A stretch of DNA of 64,000 bases from contig CAMSSU010000002.1 of NCBI GenBank assembly GCA_947063485.1, positions 24,384 through 88,383 on the forward strand. The letters are read 5' to 3'. The DNA comes from an uncultured Clostridia bacterium (GTDB lineage Bacteria; Bacillota; Clostridia; Christensenellales; Christensenellaceae). Shown here piece by piece: positions 44,759-53,606 of this stretch (position 1 is its first letter; each line of letters starts with the position of its first letter). The notes under the pieces are model-generated. The model saw only the letters and a program-made list of their open reading frames with translations. It was not told the DNA's origin and did no database searches. The position numbers were made by a program, and so were the translations under genes.

Positions 44759-45157
44759 ATGGCAGAGGAGCAGAGCCGCGGGCCGCAGAATGGAGAGCAA
44801 ATGTCGGGCACTGATAAATTCATGAGCAAAGTGAAGGAGATGGCGGATACTGTCGATAAGACGGTTTCCGAGCAGATCGAGTCCATCAAAATCAAAAGCA
44901 AAATCAGCAACCTGAACGACGAGATTGACGATTTTTACCGGAGCATTGGCATCAAAGTCTATCAGTCTGCGGAGGAAAATTTCGCAAAAAGCGATTTTCA
45001 GGCTGAAATTCAGAGCATTGGACAGCGCTTTGATGAGATTGAGCAGTATCTGGGCAGGGCCGCGCGCATCCGCGGCGTGGTCATATGCGCCGGGTGCGGC
45101 AAGGAATGCCAGCTGGAGGATGAATTTTGCTCCAAATGCGGGCGCAAGCTCAAATAA
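44759..45157 (+). CDS. Zinc-ribbon protein with helical N-terminal region
   Basis: A 132-residue cytoplasmic protein. Residues about 15-100 are charged and helical (coiled-coil character); the C terminus is a zinc ribbon, CAGCGKECQLEDEFCSKCG. The ATG at 44759 follows GGAGGGGCGCT, 10 bases after the mutase stop, so it is cotranscribed with that gene. The family is common in Clostridia without assigned function. Confidence 0.82.
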   Translation: MAEEQSRGPQNGEQMSGTDKFMSKVKEMADTVDKTVSEQIESIKIKSKISNLNDEIDDFYRSIGIKVYQSAEENFAKSDFQAEIQSIGQRFDEIEQYLGRAARIRGVVICAGCGKECQLEDEFCSKCGRKLK

Positions 45158-45167
45158 GCAAAAGAAA

Positions 45168-45195
45168 AAAGCAGGCATACGCCTGCTTTTTTTAT
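45168..45195 (+). terminator. Terminator after zinc-ribbon gene
   Basis: AAAGCAGGC / GCCTGCTTT with loop ATAC and T-tail. Confidence 0.88.
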
Positions 45196-45335
45196 GCGGA
45201 AGGCTGTATATGTTTTTGCAAGCATTGAATATTTAAATACAAATGCATATTTTTGATTCTCAAGCAAATGTAATGATTTTTTGCTTTTATATAAGGTGAA
45301 ATTGGAAATTTGAAAAATATTTTTGAATTTTATTG

Positions 45336-45364
45336 TTGACAAAGTGGATGAATAAATATACAAT
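45336..45364 (+). promoter_or_regulatory. Promoter of the amino acid uptake operon
   Basis: TTGACA (45336-45341), 17-nt spacer, TACAAT (45359-45364). The 140 bases upstream are unusually AT-rich and may act as an UP-type or regulator-binding region. Nothing else is recognisable in the gap from 45196. Confidence 0.88.
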
Positions 45365-45405
45365 AGAGCCAATGAAACAATTTTGAAAGAGACAGGTAAG
45401 GAGAA

Positions 45406-46086
45406 ATGGGATTTTTTGAGATCTTAGCAGACTACTATCAATACTTCCTGCAAGGCACGCGCACAACGATCATCGTCGCGCTGTTCACGGTCTTTTTCGG
45501 CGCGATTTTGGGCTGTTTCATCGCGCTGATGCGGCTCTCCAAATGCAAGCCGCTGCAGTGGTTCAGCAAGCTGTATATCACAGTCATCCGAGGCACGCCG
45601 ATGCTGGTTCAGCTGTATATCGTCTATTATCAGCTGGATTTTCTCCCGTATCCCTCGGGCACGCTTTTCGGGGTGGATATGGAGCGGGCGATTCCCTGCA
45701 TCATCGCGCTTTCCATCAACTCGGCGGCATATATCGCAGAGATCATCCGGGCGGGCATTCAGGCGGTGGATGTCGGCCAGACCGAGGCAGCGCGCTCCTG
45801 CGGCATGACTTCTTCCCAGGCGATGCGGTATATCATTTTGCCCCAGGCCATTAAAAACATCCTGCCTGCCATCGGCAATGAGTTTGTAACCATGGTCAAG
45901 GAAACTTCCATTGTGCAGTACCTTGGCATCGCGGATCTGATGTATAATAACGGTATCGTCGTTACGGCGACCTATAATCCGCTTCCCTGCTACTATATCT
46001 CGGCGCTCATCTATCTGGTGCTGAACGTCGTCCTTGGCAAGGGGCTGAGCATCTTCGAGAGGAGGATGAAAAAAAGTGAAAGATGA
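45406..46086 (+). CDS. Polar amino acid ABC transporter permease
   Basis: A 226-residue HisM/GlnP-type permease with about five membrane helices and the conserved cytoplasmic loop [33 protein letters not shown] that contacts the ATPase. The ATG at 45406 follows AAGGAGA. The ATPase gene starts within its last codons. With the ATPase and binding protein it forms one importer; a single permease suggests a homodimeric channel. Confidence 0.92.
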   Translation: MGFFEILADYYQYFLQGTRTTIIVALFTVFFGAILGCFIALMRLSKCKPLQWFSKLYITVIRGTPMLVQLYIVYYQLDFLPYPSGTLFGVDMERAIPCIIALSINSAAYIAEIIRAGIQAVDVGQTEAARSCGMTSSQAMRYIILPQAIKNILPAIGNEFVTMVKETSIVQYLGIADLMYNNGIVVTATYNPLPCYYISALIYLVLNVVLGKGLSIFERRMKKSER

Positions 46087-46822
46087 AATCATGTTTGAGG
46101 TAAAAGGCCTCTGCAAGGATTTTGGCGAATTAAAAGTGCTCAAGGGCATCAACGAGACGTTCTATAAAGGCGATGTCGCCGCCATCATCGGGCCTTCGGG
46201 CAGCGGCAAATCCACCTTTATCCGATGCCTGAACCTTCTGGAACAGCCGACTTCGGGGCAGATCGTCTTCGAGGGGAACGAGATTACGGCCAAAGGCTTT
46301 GACGTCAACCTGCACCGGCAGAAAGTGGGTATGGTGTTTCAGCAGTTCAACCTGTTCAACAACTTAAGCGTGCTGGATAATGTTACGATTTCCCTGAAGA
46401 AAGTGAAAGGCACTTCAAAGGAAGAGGCGGAGAAAAAGGCGATGGCCCTGCTGGAGCGGGTCGGCCTGGCGGATAAAGCGGCGGCCTATCCTTCGCAGCT
46501 CTCGGGCGGGCAGAAGCAGAGAATCGCCATCGTCAGAGCGCTGGCTATGGAGCCGGATGTTCTGCTGTTCGACGAGCCGACTTCCGCGCTGGATCCGGAG
46601 ATGGTAGGCGAGGTATTGCAGGTCATCTCGGATCTCGCAAAAGACGGCATCACGATGGTCGTCGTTACCCATGAGATGGGCTTTGCGCAGAAAGTTGCGA
46701 CGCGCGTCATGTTCATGGATGAGGGAGTCATCGCAGAGGAGGGCTCGCCCGCGGATATTTTCGAGCATCCGCAGAACCCCAGAACAAAAGAGTTCTTGTC
46801 TAAAGTTATCAATGTAATTTAA
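46076..46822 (+). CDS. Polar amino acid ABC transporter ATP-binding protein
   Basis: A 248-residue GlnQ-like ATPase: Walker [11 protein letters not shown]-loop MVFQQFNLF, signature LSGGQKQR, Walker [14 protein letters not shown], switch His in VVTHEMGF. The GTG at 46076 lies 10 nt after GGAGG (46061-46065) and overlaps the permease by 11 bp. An ATG at 46091 lacks a ribosome site. Confidence 0.94.
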   Translation: MKDEIMFEVKGLCKDFGELKVLKGINETFYKGDVAAIIGPSGSGKSTFIRCLNLLEQPTSGQIVFEGNEITAKGFDVNLHRQKVGMVFQQFNLFNNLSVLDNVTISLKKVKGTSKEEAEKKAMALLERVGLADKAAAYPSQLSGGQKQRIAIVRALAMEPDVLLFDEPTSALDPEMVGEVLQVISDLAKDGITMVVVTHEMGFAQKVATRVMFMDEGVIAEEGSPADIFEHPQNPRTKEFLSKVINVI

Positions 46823-46858
46823 TAAAGCAAATTATTTAAAATTTTGGAGGATACTATC

Positions 46859-47890
46859 ATGTTGCACACGACCAACCCTGAAATCCTGTTCCTCAAACAG
46901 GAAGACGTTGTCAAAGCCGGCCTTCTGGATATGAAGCAGATCCTGGAAGTTACGGAGAAGACGTACTCCCTGCTGGGCCAGGGGCACATCAAAAACCCGC
47001 CCAAGACCAACACCAGCATTCCCGATAAGGCAAACTGGCAGTCGTTCTTCAACTCCATGCCCAGCTATATCGGCGGCGATGTGAACATCGCGGGCATCAA
47101 GTGGGCAGCGGAATCCAAGAAGAACGCCACCATCCCCGGCATTCCCTACGGCATCGATATCTCCATCCTGAGCGATCCCGAGACGGTGCTCCCATTCTGC
47201 ATCCTGGACGGCACGCTCATCACCGCAATGCGCACGTCCGCAGTCGGCGGCGTGCTGGCGAAATACACGGCGCCCTCCAATACCGAGACGGCGACGCTGG
47301 TCGGCGCAGGTGTCATCGGCCGCACCATGCTTTCTGCACTGCATGAAGCGCTGCCGCAGATCAAGACTATGTATCTGGCAGATCTGGAGATCGCAAAGGC
47401 AGAGGAGCTTGCCAAGGAATACAGCGAGAGCCTGGGCGTCGAGATCATCCCGACGACGGATGCCAAAGCTGCTGCGCTCAAATCCCAGCTCATCGTAGGC
47501 GAGACGACAGCCCGCACGCCGATTATCGATAAATCCTGGCTGACACCCGGCTGCGGCCTGGTTACTATGCACACCGCTGAGGTGAGCGACGAAGTGATTC
47601 TGGCGGCAGAGAACATCGCGGCAGACTACTGGACGCAGATGAGAACGCATGCCAACCCGCTGGCGCGGCTGAGCCAGGAAGGCAAGCTGGATGAGAGCGG
47701 CATCATCGATTTGTGCGAACTCGTGCTGGGCAAGAAGAAGCTGCGCACCAGCGACGATCAGTTCGTCATGTCCGCATCCCTGGGCCTGGGCGCGCTGGAT
47801 ATCATGATCGGCTATCAGATGTATCTGAACGCGACCAAGATGGGCATCGGCACCAAAGTTGCGCTTTGGGATAACCCCCTTTGGGAATAA
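46859..47890 (+). CDS. Ornithine cyclodeaminase / mu-crystallin family enzyme
   Basis: A 343-residue NAD(P)-dependent enzyme. Substrate loop includes KWAAESKKN, TSAVGG is conserved, and the Rossmann motif is TLVGAGVIGRTMLSAL (about 145). The ATG at 46859 follows GGAGGATACTATC. The family includes ornithine cyclodeaminase, alanine dehydrogenase, SbnB-type and ketimine reductase enzymes, so the substrate cannot be named from sequence. Its place inside an amino acid import operon suggests it degrades or reduces the imported compound or a keto-acid product of the neighbouring aminotransferase. Confidence 0.87.
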   Translation: MLHTTNPEILFLKQEDVVKAGLLDMKQILEVTEKTYSLLGQGHIKNPPKTNTSIPDKANWQSFFNSMPSYIGGDVNIAGIKWAAESKKNATIPGIPYGIDISILSDPETVLPFCILDGTLITAMRTSAVGGVLAKYTAPSNTETATLVGAGVIGRTMLSALHEALPQIKTMYLADLEIAKAEELAKEYSESLGVEIIPTTDAKAAALKSQLIVGETTARTPIIDKSWLTPGCGLVTMHTAEVSDEVILAAENIAADYWTQMRTHANPLARLSQEGKLDESGIIDLCELVLGKKKLRTSDDQFVMSASLGLGALDIMIGYQMYLNATKMGIGTKVALWDNPLWE

Positions 47891-47919
47891 AAAATACGAT
47901 TAAAACGAGGTAAAATAAG

Positions 47920-48720
47920 ATGAAAAAGATTTTAGCACTGGTTATGGCAGCGCTGGTTCTCGTGGGCTGCGCCGCTTGCGGAAAGAAAGAAGAAAAATCC
48001 AAGATTGAGCAGATTAAGGAAGCGGGCGAGCTGGTCGTCGGCACTTCGGCAGACTATCCTCCCTTCGAGTTCCATGTGGAAATTGACGGCAAGGATACCA
48101 TCGTCGGCCTGGATATGGCAATGTGCCAGTATATCGCGGATGATCTTGGCGTAGAGCTGAGAGTCGTGGATATGGCGTTCGACAACCTGGTCATGAGCCT
48201 GCAGAAGGGTGAGTTCGACCTGGTCGCGGCCAGCATGAGCAAGGATGAAAAGCGCGAGAAGGCCATCGATTTTACGGACGTCATCTACTACACGGATACG
48301 GTTCTGGTAACAAAGAAAGAAAACGCTGATAAGTTCAAAACCACAGAGGATCTGAAGGGGCACAAAATCGGTGCGCAGTCCGGCACGTCGCAAATGGATA
48401 AGGCGGTCGAGTTCGTCGGCGAGGACAATGCAGTCGGCCTGACCAAGCAGCAGGATCTGATACTGGAAGTACAGAACGGGAAAATCGAAGGAACGCTGAT
48501 TGAGGCGCTGGTCGCAGACGCATATGTGGCGGCAAACCCGGATCTGGTGGTCTGCAACATCGGTGTGGCGCGGACGGAATACAGCGGCATCCGCATTGGC
48601 GTAGAAAAGGGAGAAGAGGAGTTCGTGGAATACCTCAACGGGATCATTGCAGAGATGCAGGAAAAAGACCTGATTTCTAAGTATACGCTGGAAGCACAGA
48701 AGCTGGCCGGCATGGAGTAA
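47920..48720 (+). CDS. Amino acid ABC transporter substrate-binding lipoprotein
   Basis: A 266-residue family 3 binding protein. Signal peptide with lipobox LVGC (Cys17). Ligand-binding signatures are GTSADYPPFEF, GLDMAMCQYIADDLG, FDLVAASMSKDEKR and AQSGTSQMDKAV. The Arg of the usual TIT-x-ER segment is retained as KDEKREKAIDF. The ATG at 47920 follows ACGAGGTAAAATAAG. It captures the substrate for the upstream permease and ATPase. Confidence 0.93.
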   Translation: MKKILALVMAALVLVGCAACGKKEEKSKIEQIKEAGELVVGTSADYPPFEFHVEIDGKDTIVGLDMAMCQYIADDLGVELRVVDMAFDNLVMSLQKGEFDLVAASMSKDEKREKAIDFTDVIYYTDTVLVTKKENADKFKTTEDLKGHKIGAQSGTSQMDKAVEFVGEDNAVGLTKQQDLILEVQNGKIEGTLIEALVADAYVAANPDLVVCNIGVARTEYSGIRIGVEKGEEEFVEYLNGIIAEMQEKDLISKYTLEAQKLAGME

Positions 48721-48731
48721 GGAGATAACAC

Positions 48732-49919
48732 ATGCCGCAGCTAAGCAAACGTGTCGATACATTTACAGATTCCGTAATCCGCAGGATGACGCGCATCAGC
48801 GACGCGAGAGAGGGGAGCATTAACCTCTCGCAGGGGTTCCCGGATTTCGACCCGCCGCAGGCGCTGCTGGACGCCCTGGCCCAAATGGCAGGGGGCGGAG
48901 AACAGCATCAGTATTCCATCACCTTCGGTTCGGAAAACCTGCGCAGCTGTATCGCGAAAAAGTATTCGCCGATATTCGGCTATGACATTGATCCGGAAAC
49001 CGAGATCGTCGTAACCTGCGGCTCGACCGAAGCCATGATGGCCGCCATGATGACGATCTGCAACCCCGGCGATAAGGTGATCGTGTTCAGCCCGTTTTAT
49101 GAAAACTACGGCGCAGACGCGATTCTAAGCGGGGCGGATCCCATCTATGTTCCGCTCAATCCGCCCGAGTTCGGCTTTGACCGGGGCGTGCTGGAAGCCG
49201 CATTTGCACAGGGGGCCAAGGCCATCATCGTGTGCAATCCTTCCAACCCCTGCGGCAAAGTGTTCAGCCGGGAGGAGCTGGAATATATTCTGGAGCTGGC
49301 TGAGAAGTACGATGCATTTGTCATCACGGATGAAGTATACGAGCATATCGTGTTCCCGCCCTATCAGCACATCGCGGCTGCTTCTCTGCCCGGCGGCAGA
49401 GAGCGGGTCATCACCTGCAATTCGCTTTCCAAGACTTTCTCCATCACGGGATGGCGGCTGGGCTTTATGATTGCCCGGGCAGACGTGGCGGAAAACGTGA
49501 AGAAGGTGCACGATTTCCTGACGGTAGGCGCGCCTGCGCCCCTGCAGGAAGCTGCCTGCGCAGGGTTTGCCCTGGGCCAGGATTACTACGATGAGCTGGC
49601 GGAGACATACGGGAAGAAGCGCAAGATTTTCATGGACGGCCTGGATGCCATTGGGCTCAAGCATACCGTTCCCCAGGGTTCGTATTTCATCATGGTGGAT
49701 ATTTCGGATTTCCTCAAGTTGGAGAAATTCCAGGGCTGGACGGATTTGCAGTTCTGCGAGTGGATGGTGGAGGAAGTCGGCGTGGCGGCGGTGCCCGGCT
49801 CGAGCTTTTTCCGCGAGCCCATCAACCACCTGATTCGCCTGCACTTTGCCCGGAGTGAAGATTCTCTGCGCGAAGCGCTGAACCGGCTGAGCAAACTGGC
49901 GGATTATCTCAGAGCATAG
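48732..49919 (+). CDS. PLP aminotransferase, class I/II
   Basis: A 395-residue fold-type I aminotransferase. Start MPQLSKRVDTFTDSVIRRM and the INLSQGFPDFDPP motif place it in the aspartate/aromatic aminotransferase group. PLP Lys in SLSKTFSITGWRLG (about 234), Asn in NPSNPCGKVF, Asp in ITDEVYEH and terminal Arg in HLIRLHFARSE. ATG at 48732 follows AAGGAGATAACAC, 11 bases after the binding-protein gene, so it is the last gene of the operon. It likely acts on the imported amino acid. Confidence 0.92.
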   Translation: MPQLSKRVDTFTDSVIRRMTRISDAREGSINLSQGFPDFDPPQALLDALAQMAGGGEQHQYSITFGSENLRSCIAKKYSPIFGYDIDPETEIVVTCGSTEAMMAAMMTICNPGDKVIVFSPFYENYGADAILSGADPIYVPLNPPEFGFDRGVLEAAFAQGAKAIIVCNPSNPCGKVFSREELEYILELAEKYDAFVITDEVYEHIVFPPYQHIAAASLPGGRERVITCNSLSKTFSITGWRLGFMIARADVAENVKKVHDFLTVGAPAPLQEAACAGFALGQDYYDELAETYGKKRKIFMDGLDAIGLKHTVPQGSYFIMVDISDFLKLEKFQGWTDLQFCEWMVEEVGVAAVPGSSFFREPINHLIRLHFARSEDSLREALNRLSKLADYLRA

Positions 49920-49936
49920 AAATGGATTGCCTGCAA

Positions 49937-49968
49937 AGGGCGCGCCAAACAAAGGCGCGCTCTTTTTT
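49937..49968 (+). terminator. Terminator of the amino acid uptake operon
   Basis: GGGCGCGCC / GGCGCGCTC stem with T6. Confidence 0.88.
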
Positions 49969-50089
49969 GCGGGCTCTTTCGAAAACAGTGGAAAATTCCG
50001 CCGTTGTGTGATAGAATAAATAAGCATGAAGGCATTGCCGGGCGCACGGAAAAGCTGGGGCAAACAGCGCCGCAAAAGAGAAAAAGCCC

Positions 50090-50118
50090 TTGACATTGCC
50101 GAAAAGAAGTGATATGAT
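50090..50118 (+). promoter_or_regulatory. Promoter of infC-rpmI-rplT
   Basis: TTGACA (50090-50095), 17-nt spacer, TATGAT (50113-50118). Confidence 0.9.
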
Positions 50119-50124
50119 AACTTC

Positions 50125-50228
50125 GTTAAGCAGAAACTACCCGTTTCTCACCTGCCGGCAAAGGCTAGGCATGGTTCTTTGGAAAGAACAGTACTGCGGG
50201 TAGGTTTTGCCCGCAGTTTTTTTATTGC
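50125..50228 (+). promoter_or_regulatory. infC leader with terminator (L20-type control)
   Basis: The leader ends in a terminator, ACTGCGGG / CCCGCAGT followed by T7 (50193-50223). CTACCCG at 50137-50143 can pair with CGGGTAG at 50197-50203, which would break the terminator stem and act as an antiterminator. Between them is hairpin GTTCTTT-GG-AAAGAAC. Position and organisation fit the L20 leader known from Firmicutes infC operons, where ribosomal protein L20 represses its own operon. Confidence 0.75.
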
Positions 50229-50268
50229 AAGGCGCGCAAAGGCGCAGGGAGAGAAGGAGGGAATTTTC

Positions 50269-50778
50269 ATAGCTAACGATCTACTCATCAATGAACAGAT
50301 CCGCGACCGCGAGGTGCGCGTGATTGGAGAAAAGGGCGATCAGCTGGGTATTTTGGAGATTGCAGCAGCGCAAAAGCTGGCGGATGACGCCGGGCTGGAT
50401 CTCGTCAATATCTCCCCCAAAGCGGTGCCGCCGGTTTGCAAAATTATGGATTACGGCAAATACCGCTTTGAGCAGGGCAAGAAGCAAAAGGAAGCCAAGA
50501 AAAACCAGAAGACCACAACCCTTAAGGAGATGCGCCTTTCTGCCACCATCGACACCCATGATATGGAAGTCAAGGCGAAAAACGTCGCAAAATTCCTTGC
50601 GGGAGGAGATAAGGTAAAAGTATCAATTCGTTTCCGGGGCAGACAGCTCAGCCATACGGAAAACGGGCTGACTGTCATGAATACGTTTTTGCAGATGCTG
50701 GGCGACAAGGTTGCCGTTGAAAAGCCGGCCAGGATGGAAGGCCGCAGCATGTTCATGATACTTGCACCAAAGAATTAA
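50269..50778 (+). CDS. infC: Translation initiation factor IF-3 (ATA start)
   Basis: IF-3 keeps 30S subunits free and checks start codons. The protein body begins ANDLLINEQIRDREVRVIGE and spans 169 residues, with linker YRFEQGKKQKEAKKNQ and C-domain KVKVSIRFRGRQ. No ATG, GTG or TTG lies at the right place. AAGGAGG (50254-50260) is 8 nt from ATA at 50269, while ATT at 50263 is too close. infC genes commonly use rare AUU/AUA/AUC codons so that IF-3 represses its own synthesis. The longer ORF from 50179 would run through the terminator leader. Confidence 0.93.
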   Translation: MANDLLINEQIRDREVRVIGEKGDQLGILEIAAAQKLADDAGLDLVNISPKAVPPVCKIMDYGKYRFEQGKKQKEAKKNQKTTTLKEMRLSATIDTHDMEVKAKNVAKFLAGGDKVKVSIRFRGRQLSHTENGLTVMNTFLQMLGDKVAVEKPARMEGRSMFMILAPKN

Positions 50779-50799
50779 CCTAGAGAGGAGGGCATTTCG

Positions 50800-50997
50800 A
50801 TGCCAAAAATGAAAACTCACAGAGGCGCCGCCAAGCGTTTCAACGTTACCAAAAGCGGCCGGATCAAAAGAAGCCAGACAAACAAGCGCCACCTTCTGAA
50901 CGGGAAAACCACAAAGCGCAAGAGAAGCCTGAGAAAGGGCGTCTATATGGTCGAGGCTGGCGAGAAGAATATGAGGGAGCTGCTTCCTTATAGCTAG
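50800..50997 (+). CDS. rpmI: 50S ribosomal protein L35
   Basis: 65 residues, [24 protein letters not shown], the classic L35 N terminus, with a basic RSLRKG segment. The ATG at 50800 follows GAGAGGAGGGCATTTCG. Second gene of the infC operon. Confidence 0.97.
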   Translation: MPKMKTHRGAAKRFNVTKSGRIKRSQTNKRHLLNGKTTKRKRSLRKGVYMVEAGEKNMRELLPYS

Positions 50998-51038
50998 GCC
51001 CGCAGCTTTGGAAAACGTGATTTAGGAGGAATTTTACT

Positions 51039-51395
51039 ATGGCAAGAATTAAGAGAGCCGTAAACGGCCATAAAAAACGCAGAAAAGTATTTAAAGCAGC
51101 CAAGGGATACTATGGCGCAAGACACAGACAGTACCGCACGGTAAAGCAGGCGGTCATGAAGTCCAACTGGTATGCATACCGCGGCAGAAAGCAGAAAAAG
51201 CGCGATTTCCGCTCTTTGTGGATCACCAGAATCAACGCGGCTGCGCGCAGCAACGGCCTGAGCTACTCCAAGATGATCAACGGCCTGAAGCTTGCGGGAA
51301 TCGAAGTCAACCGCAAAATGCTGGCAGAGCTGGCAGTCAATGATGCGGCGGCGTTCGCACAGCTGGCTGAAGTGGCCAAGAGCAAGCTGGCATAA
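51039..51395 (+). CDS. rplT: 50S ribosomal protein L20
   Basis: 118 residues: [19 protein letters not shown], a long basic helical N terminus, then the globular domain with [20 protein letters not shown]. It binds 23S rRNA early in 50S assembly and probably represses the operon through the leader upstream of infC. The ATG at 51039 follows AGGAGGAATTTTACT. Confidence 0.97.
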   Translation: MARIKRAVNGHKKRRKVFKAAKGYYGARHRQYRTVKQAVMKSNWYAYRGRKQKKRDFRSLWITRINAAARSNGLSYSKMINGLKLAGIEVNRKMLAELAVNDAAAFAQLAEVAKSKLA

Positions 51396-51401
51396 CAAAA
51401 C

Positions 51402-51428
51402 CGGAGGGAGCTTTCCCTCCGATTTTTT
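51402..51428 (+). terminator. Terminator after rplT
   Basis: CGGAGGGA / TCCCTCCG with loop GCTT and T6. Confidence 0.88.
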
Positions 51429-51462
51429 ATGGACAAGAGGCAGAGGAAAAAGGAGCGGCGGA

Positions 51463-52215
51463 GTGGAACAGATCACCAGCACGAAAAACGAATATGTCAA
51501 ATTGCTGCGCAGCCTGAAGCAGAAAAAAGGCCGGGAAGAAACTGGGCTGTTTTTGGCGGAGGGCGATAAATGCGCGGCAGAGGCGCTTGACAATGCCAAA
51601 GTGCAGGCACTGCTGACGACGCAGGAGCAGCATCCGCTGGCTATTCAGGCAGAGCAGAAGGGCGTTCGGGCGGTTTTGGTTTCCCAGGCAGTGATGGAGG
51701 CGGTTTCGGATGTTAAGACGCCCCAGAGCGCAATCGCCGTCGTTCAAAAACAGCAGGGCAGGCTGCCGGAGCAGGGGCTCTTTGTGGCGCTGGAGGACGT
51801 GGCGGATCCGCAGAACGTCGGGACGATTCTTCGCACGGCAGACGCCGTGGGCGCGGCGGGCGTACTGCTCTCCGGCAAATGCGCAGACTATACCTCTCCC
51901 AAAGCTGTGCGCGCGGCGATGGGCAGCACCTTTCATTTGCCGGTGGAAGTTGCGCAGGATTTTCAGGGCAGGCTGAGCGCGATGAAGAAGGCGGGCGTGC
52001 GCCTGCTGGGCGGGCATTTGCAGGGTGTGCAGACCATGCCGGGCCAGCGGGAGAACCTCTGCGTCATCATTGGCAACGAGGCCAGGGGCATGAGCCCGGA
52101 CGCCGCGCGGCTCTGCGATTATCTGGTGAAAATTCCCATCTATGGAAAAGCCGAAAGCCTGAACGCGGCCGTGGCCGCAGGAATTTTGCTCTATCGGTGC
52201 AAAGAGGGGAGATAG
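51463..52215 (+). CDS. SpoU/TrmH-family RNA 2'-O-methyltransferase
   Basis: A 250-residue SPOUT-fold methyltransferase. N-terminal substrate-binding domain (about 1-95) with FLAEGDKCAAEAL, then motif 1 NVGTILRTADAVGA, motif 2 IIGNEARGMS and motif 3 IPIYGKAESLNAAVAAGILLY, which form the knotted SAM site. GTG at 51463 follows AGGAGCGGCGGA. Genes of this type often follow rplT in Firmicutes; the target is probably 23S rRNA, but the position is unknown. Confidence 0.92.
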   Translation: MEQITSTKNEYVKLLRSLKQKKGREETGLFLAEGDKCAAEALDNAKVQALLTTQEQHPLAIQAEQKGVRAVLVSQAVMEAVSDVKTPQSAIAVVQKQQGRLPEQGLFVALEDVADPQNVGTILRTADAVGAAGVLLSGKCADYTSPKAVRAAMGSTFHLPVEVAQDFQGRLSAMKKAGVRLLGGHLQGVQTMPGQRENLCVIIGNEARGMSPDAARLCDYLVKIPIYGKAESLNAAVAAGILLYRCKEGR

Positions 52216-52237
52216 CGGGGGAAATTCGCAAAACCTC

Positions 52238-52266
52238 TTGCAGGAACAAATTCCATGTGCTAGAAT
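52238..52266 (+). promoter_or_regulatory. Promoter of the pheST T-box transcript
   Basis: TTGCAG (52238-52243), 17-nt spacer, TAGAAT (52261-52266). Confidence 0.75.
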
Positions 52267-52274
52267 GAAACAAA

Positions 52275-52502
52275 CGAAATGCAAAGACGAGGCAAAGTAT
52301 GCCAGAGCCCGGAAAGAGAGCATCCGCCACCGGCTGAAAGCGGGAGCAAACCACTGGCAGAAATTTCACCTTCGAGCAGCGCTACTGATAAGTAGGCGGC
52401 GCCGGTTTCAGACCGTTACCATGAAAGAGGCCAAGAAATTGGTGAATTCGGGTGGTACCGCGGAGTATGAGCTTCGCCCTGTGAGGGCGGGCTTTTTTTA
52501 TT
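52275..52502 (+). promoter_or_regulatory. T-box leader, phenylalanine-specific
   Basis: The T-box sequence GGGTGGTACCGCGG lies at 52450-52463 and is followed by a terminator (CTTCGCCCT / AGGGCGGGC, then T7, to about 52499). In Stem I, AGTATG, AGAGAG and the apical CTGAAAGCGGGAG match the family. The specifier codon is TTC at 52365-52367, followed by ACCTTCGAG as in characterised T-boxes, so it reads uncharged tRNA-Phe. That fits pheS directly downstream. The 331 bases between trmH and pheS are filled by this element and its promoter. Confidence 0.93.
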
Positions 52503-52546
52503 TTCCCGGTTGGCCCGTGTCAATATGAGAAGTCGGAGAAGAAAAA

Positions 52547-53593
52547 ATGGATAACCACGAGAAAATTTTACAAGAGGTTCGCCAGGCTCTTTCCGAGCTG
52601 CGGCAGGAAGAAAAAGCAGCCGGGCAGGAGGCGCTGGGCCGTTTGCAGGAGCTGCGGGTCAAATATTTGGGCAAAAAGGGCGAGATCACCCAGATGATGA
52701 AGCAGATGGGGGCGCTGCCCAAGGAAGAGCGGCCCAGCTTCGGGCAAAAGGTCAACAGCCTGCGCCAGAAGGTGGAGGAGGCGTTTGAGCAGCGCAAAGG
52801 CGAGCTGGAGGCGCATCTCAAAGAGAAGAAGCTGGCGGCAGAGCGGATCGACGTTACGCTGGAAAAGTCCGAGGCAGGCATGGGCGGCGTGCACCCGTTG
52901 ACCAAGGTTTACCGCCAGGTGCGCGGCATTTTCGAGGGAATGGGCTTCCAGGTAGTCGAGGGGCCGGAGATTGAGTTTGACAAATACAACTTTGAGATGC
53001 TCAATATCCCAAAGGATCACCCGGCCAGGGATATGCAGGATACTTTCTATGTAACAGACGACATTGTGCTGCGCACGCACACTTCTCCCGTGCAGATTCG
53101 CACGATGCTGGGGCATAAGCCGCCCATCCGGGTCATCTGCCCAGGGCGCGTTTACCGCACGGACGACGTGGACGCGACGCATTCGCCTGTGTTTAACCAG
53201 ATCGAGGGGCTTGTCATTGATAAGGGAATCACCTTTGCAGATCTCAAGGGGACGATCAATACCTTCCTGCGGAAGCTTTACGGCGAGCAGACTAAGACCA
53301 AGTTCCGCCCCGGCTTCTTCCCGTTTACAGAGCCAAGCGCAGAGGTAGACGCAACCTGCTCGCTCTGCGGCGGCAAAGGCTGCCCGGCCTGCAAGGGCGC
53401 GGGCATGGTGGAAGTGCTGGGATGCGGCATGGTCAACCCCAAAGTGCTGGAAAACTGCGGGCTGGACCCGGAAGTCTATTCGGGATATGCGTTCGGCTTG
53501 GGGCTGGATCGGCTGACCAACATCAAATACGGCATCACGGATATCCGCCTGCTCTATGAGAGCGACGTGCGGTTCCTGCGGCAGTTCAGATAG
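52547..53593 (+). CDS. pheS: Phenylalanyl-tRNA synthetase alpha subunit
   Basis: A 348-residue class II catalytic subunit. N-terminal coiled coil (about 1-90), then HPLTKVYRQVRGIFEGMGF, motif 2 region THTSPVQIR and VYRTDDVDATHSPVFNQIEG, and motif 3 GLGLDRLTNIKYGI. It has four cysteines in CSLCGGKGCPACKG. The ATG at 52547 follows GAGAAGAAAAA after the T-box. Forms an alpha2-beta2 enzyme with PheT. Confidence 0.97.
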   Translation: MDNHEKILQEVRQALSELRQEEKAAGQEALGRLQELRVKYLGKKGEITQMMKQMGALPKEERPSFGQKVNSLRQKVEEAFEQRKGELEAHLKEKKLAAERIDVTLEKSEAGMGGVHPLTKVYRQVRGIFEGMGFQVVEGPEIEFDKYNFEMLNIPKDHPARDMQDTFYVTDDIVLRTHTSPVQIRTMLGHKPPIRVICPGRVYRTDDVDATHSPVFNQIEGLVIDKGITFADLKGTINTFLRKLYGEQTKTKFRPGFFPFTEPSAEVDATCSLCGGKGCPACKGAGMVEVLGCGMVNPKVLENCGLDPEVYSGYAFGLGLDRLTNIKYGITDIRLLYESDVRFLRQFR

Positions 53594-53606
53594 GGAGGAA
53601 GAGAAG

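Noticed and set aside
43252..44910. 552-codon open frame on the minus strand
   Set aside because: Antisense of the phosphohexomutase gene, which carries every catalytic loop of its family.
50179..50268. Longer infC start upstream
   Set aside because: It would translate through the leader terminator, and the added residues do not resemble any IF-3 N terminus.
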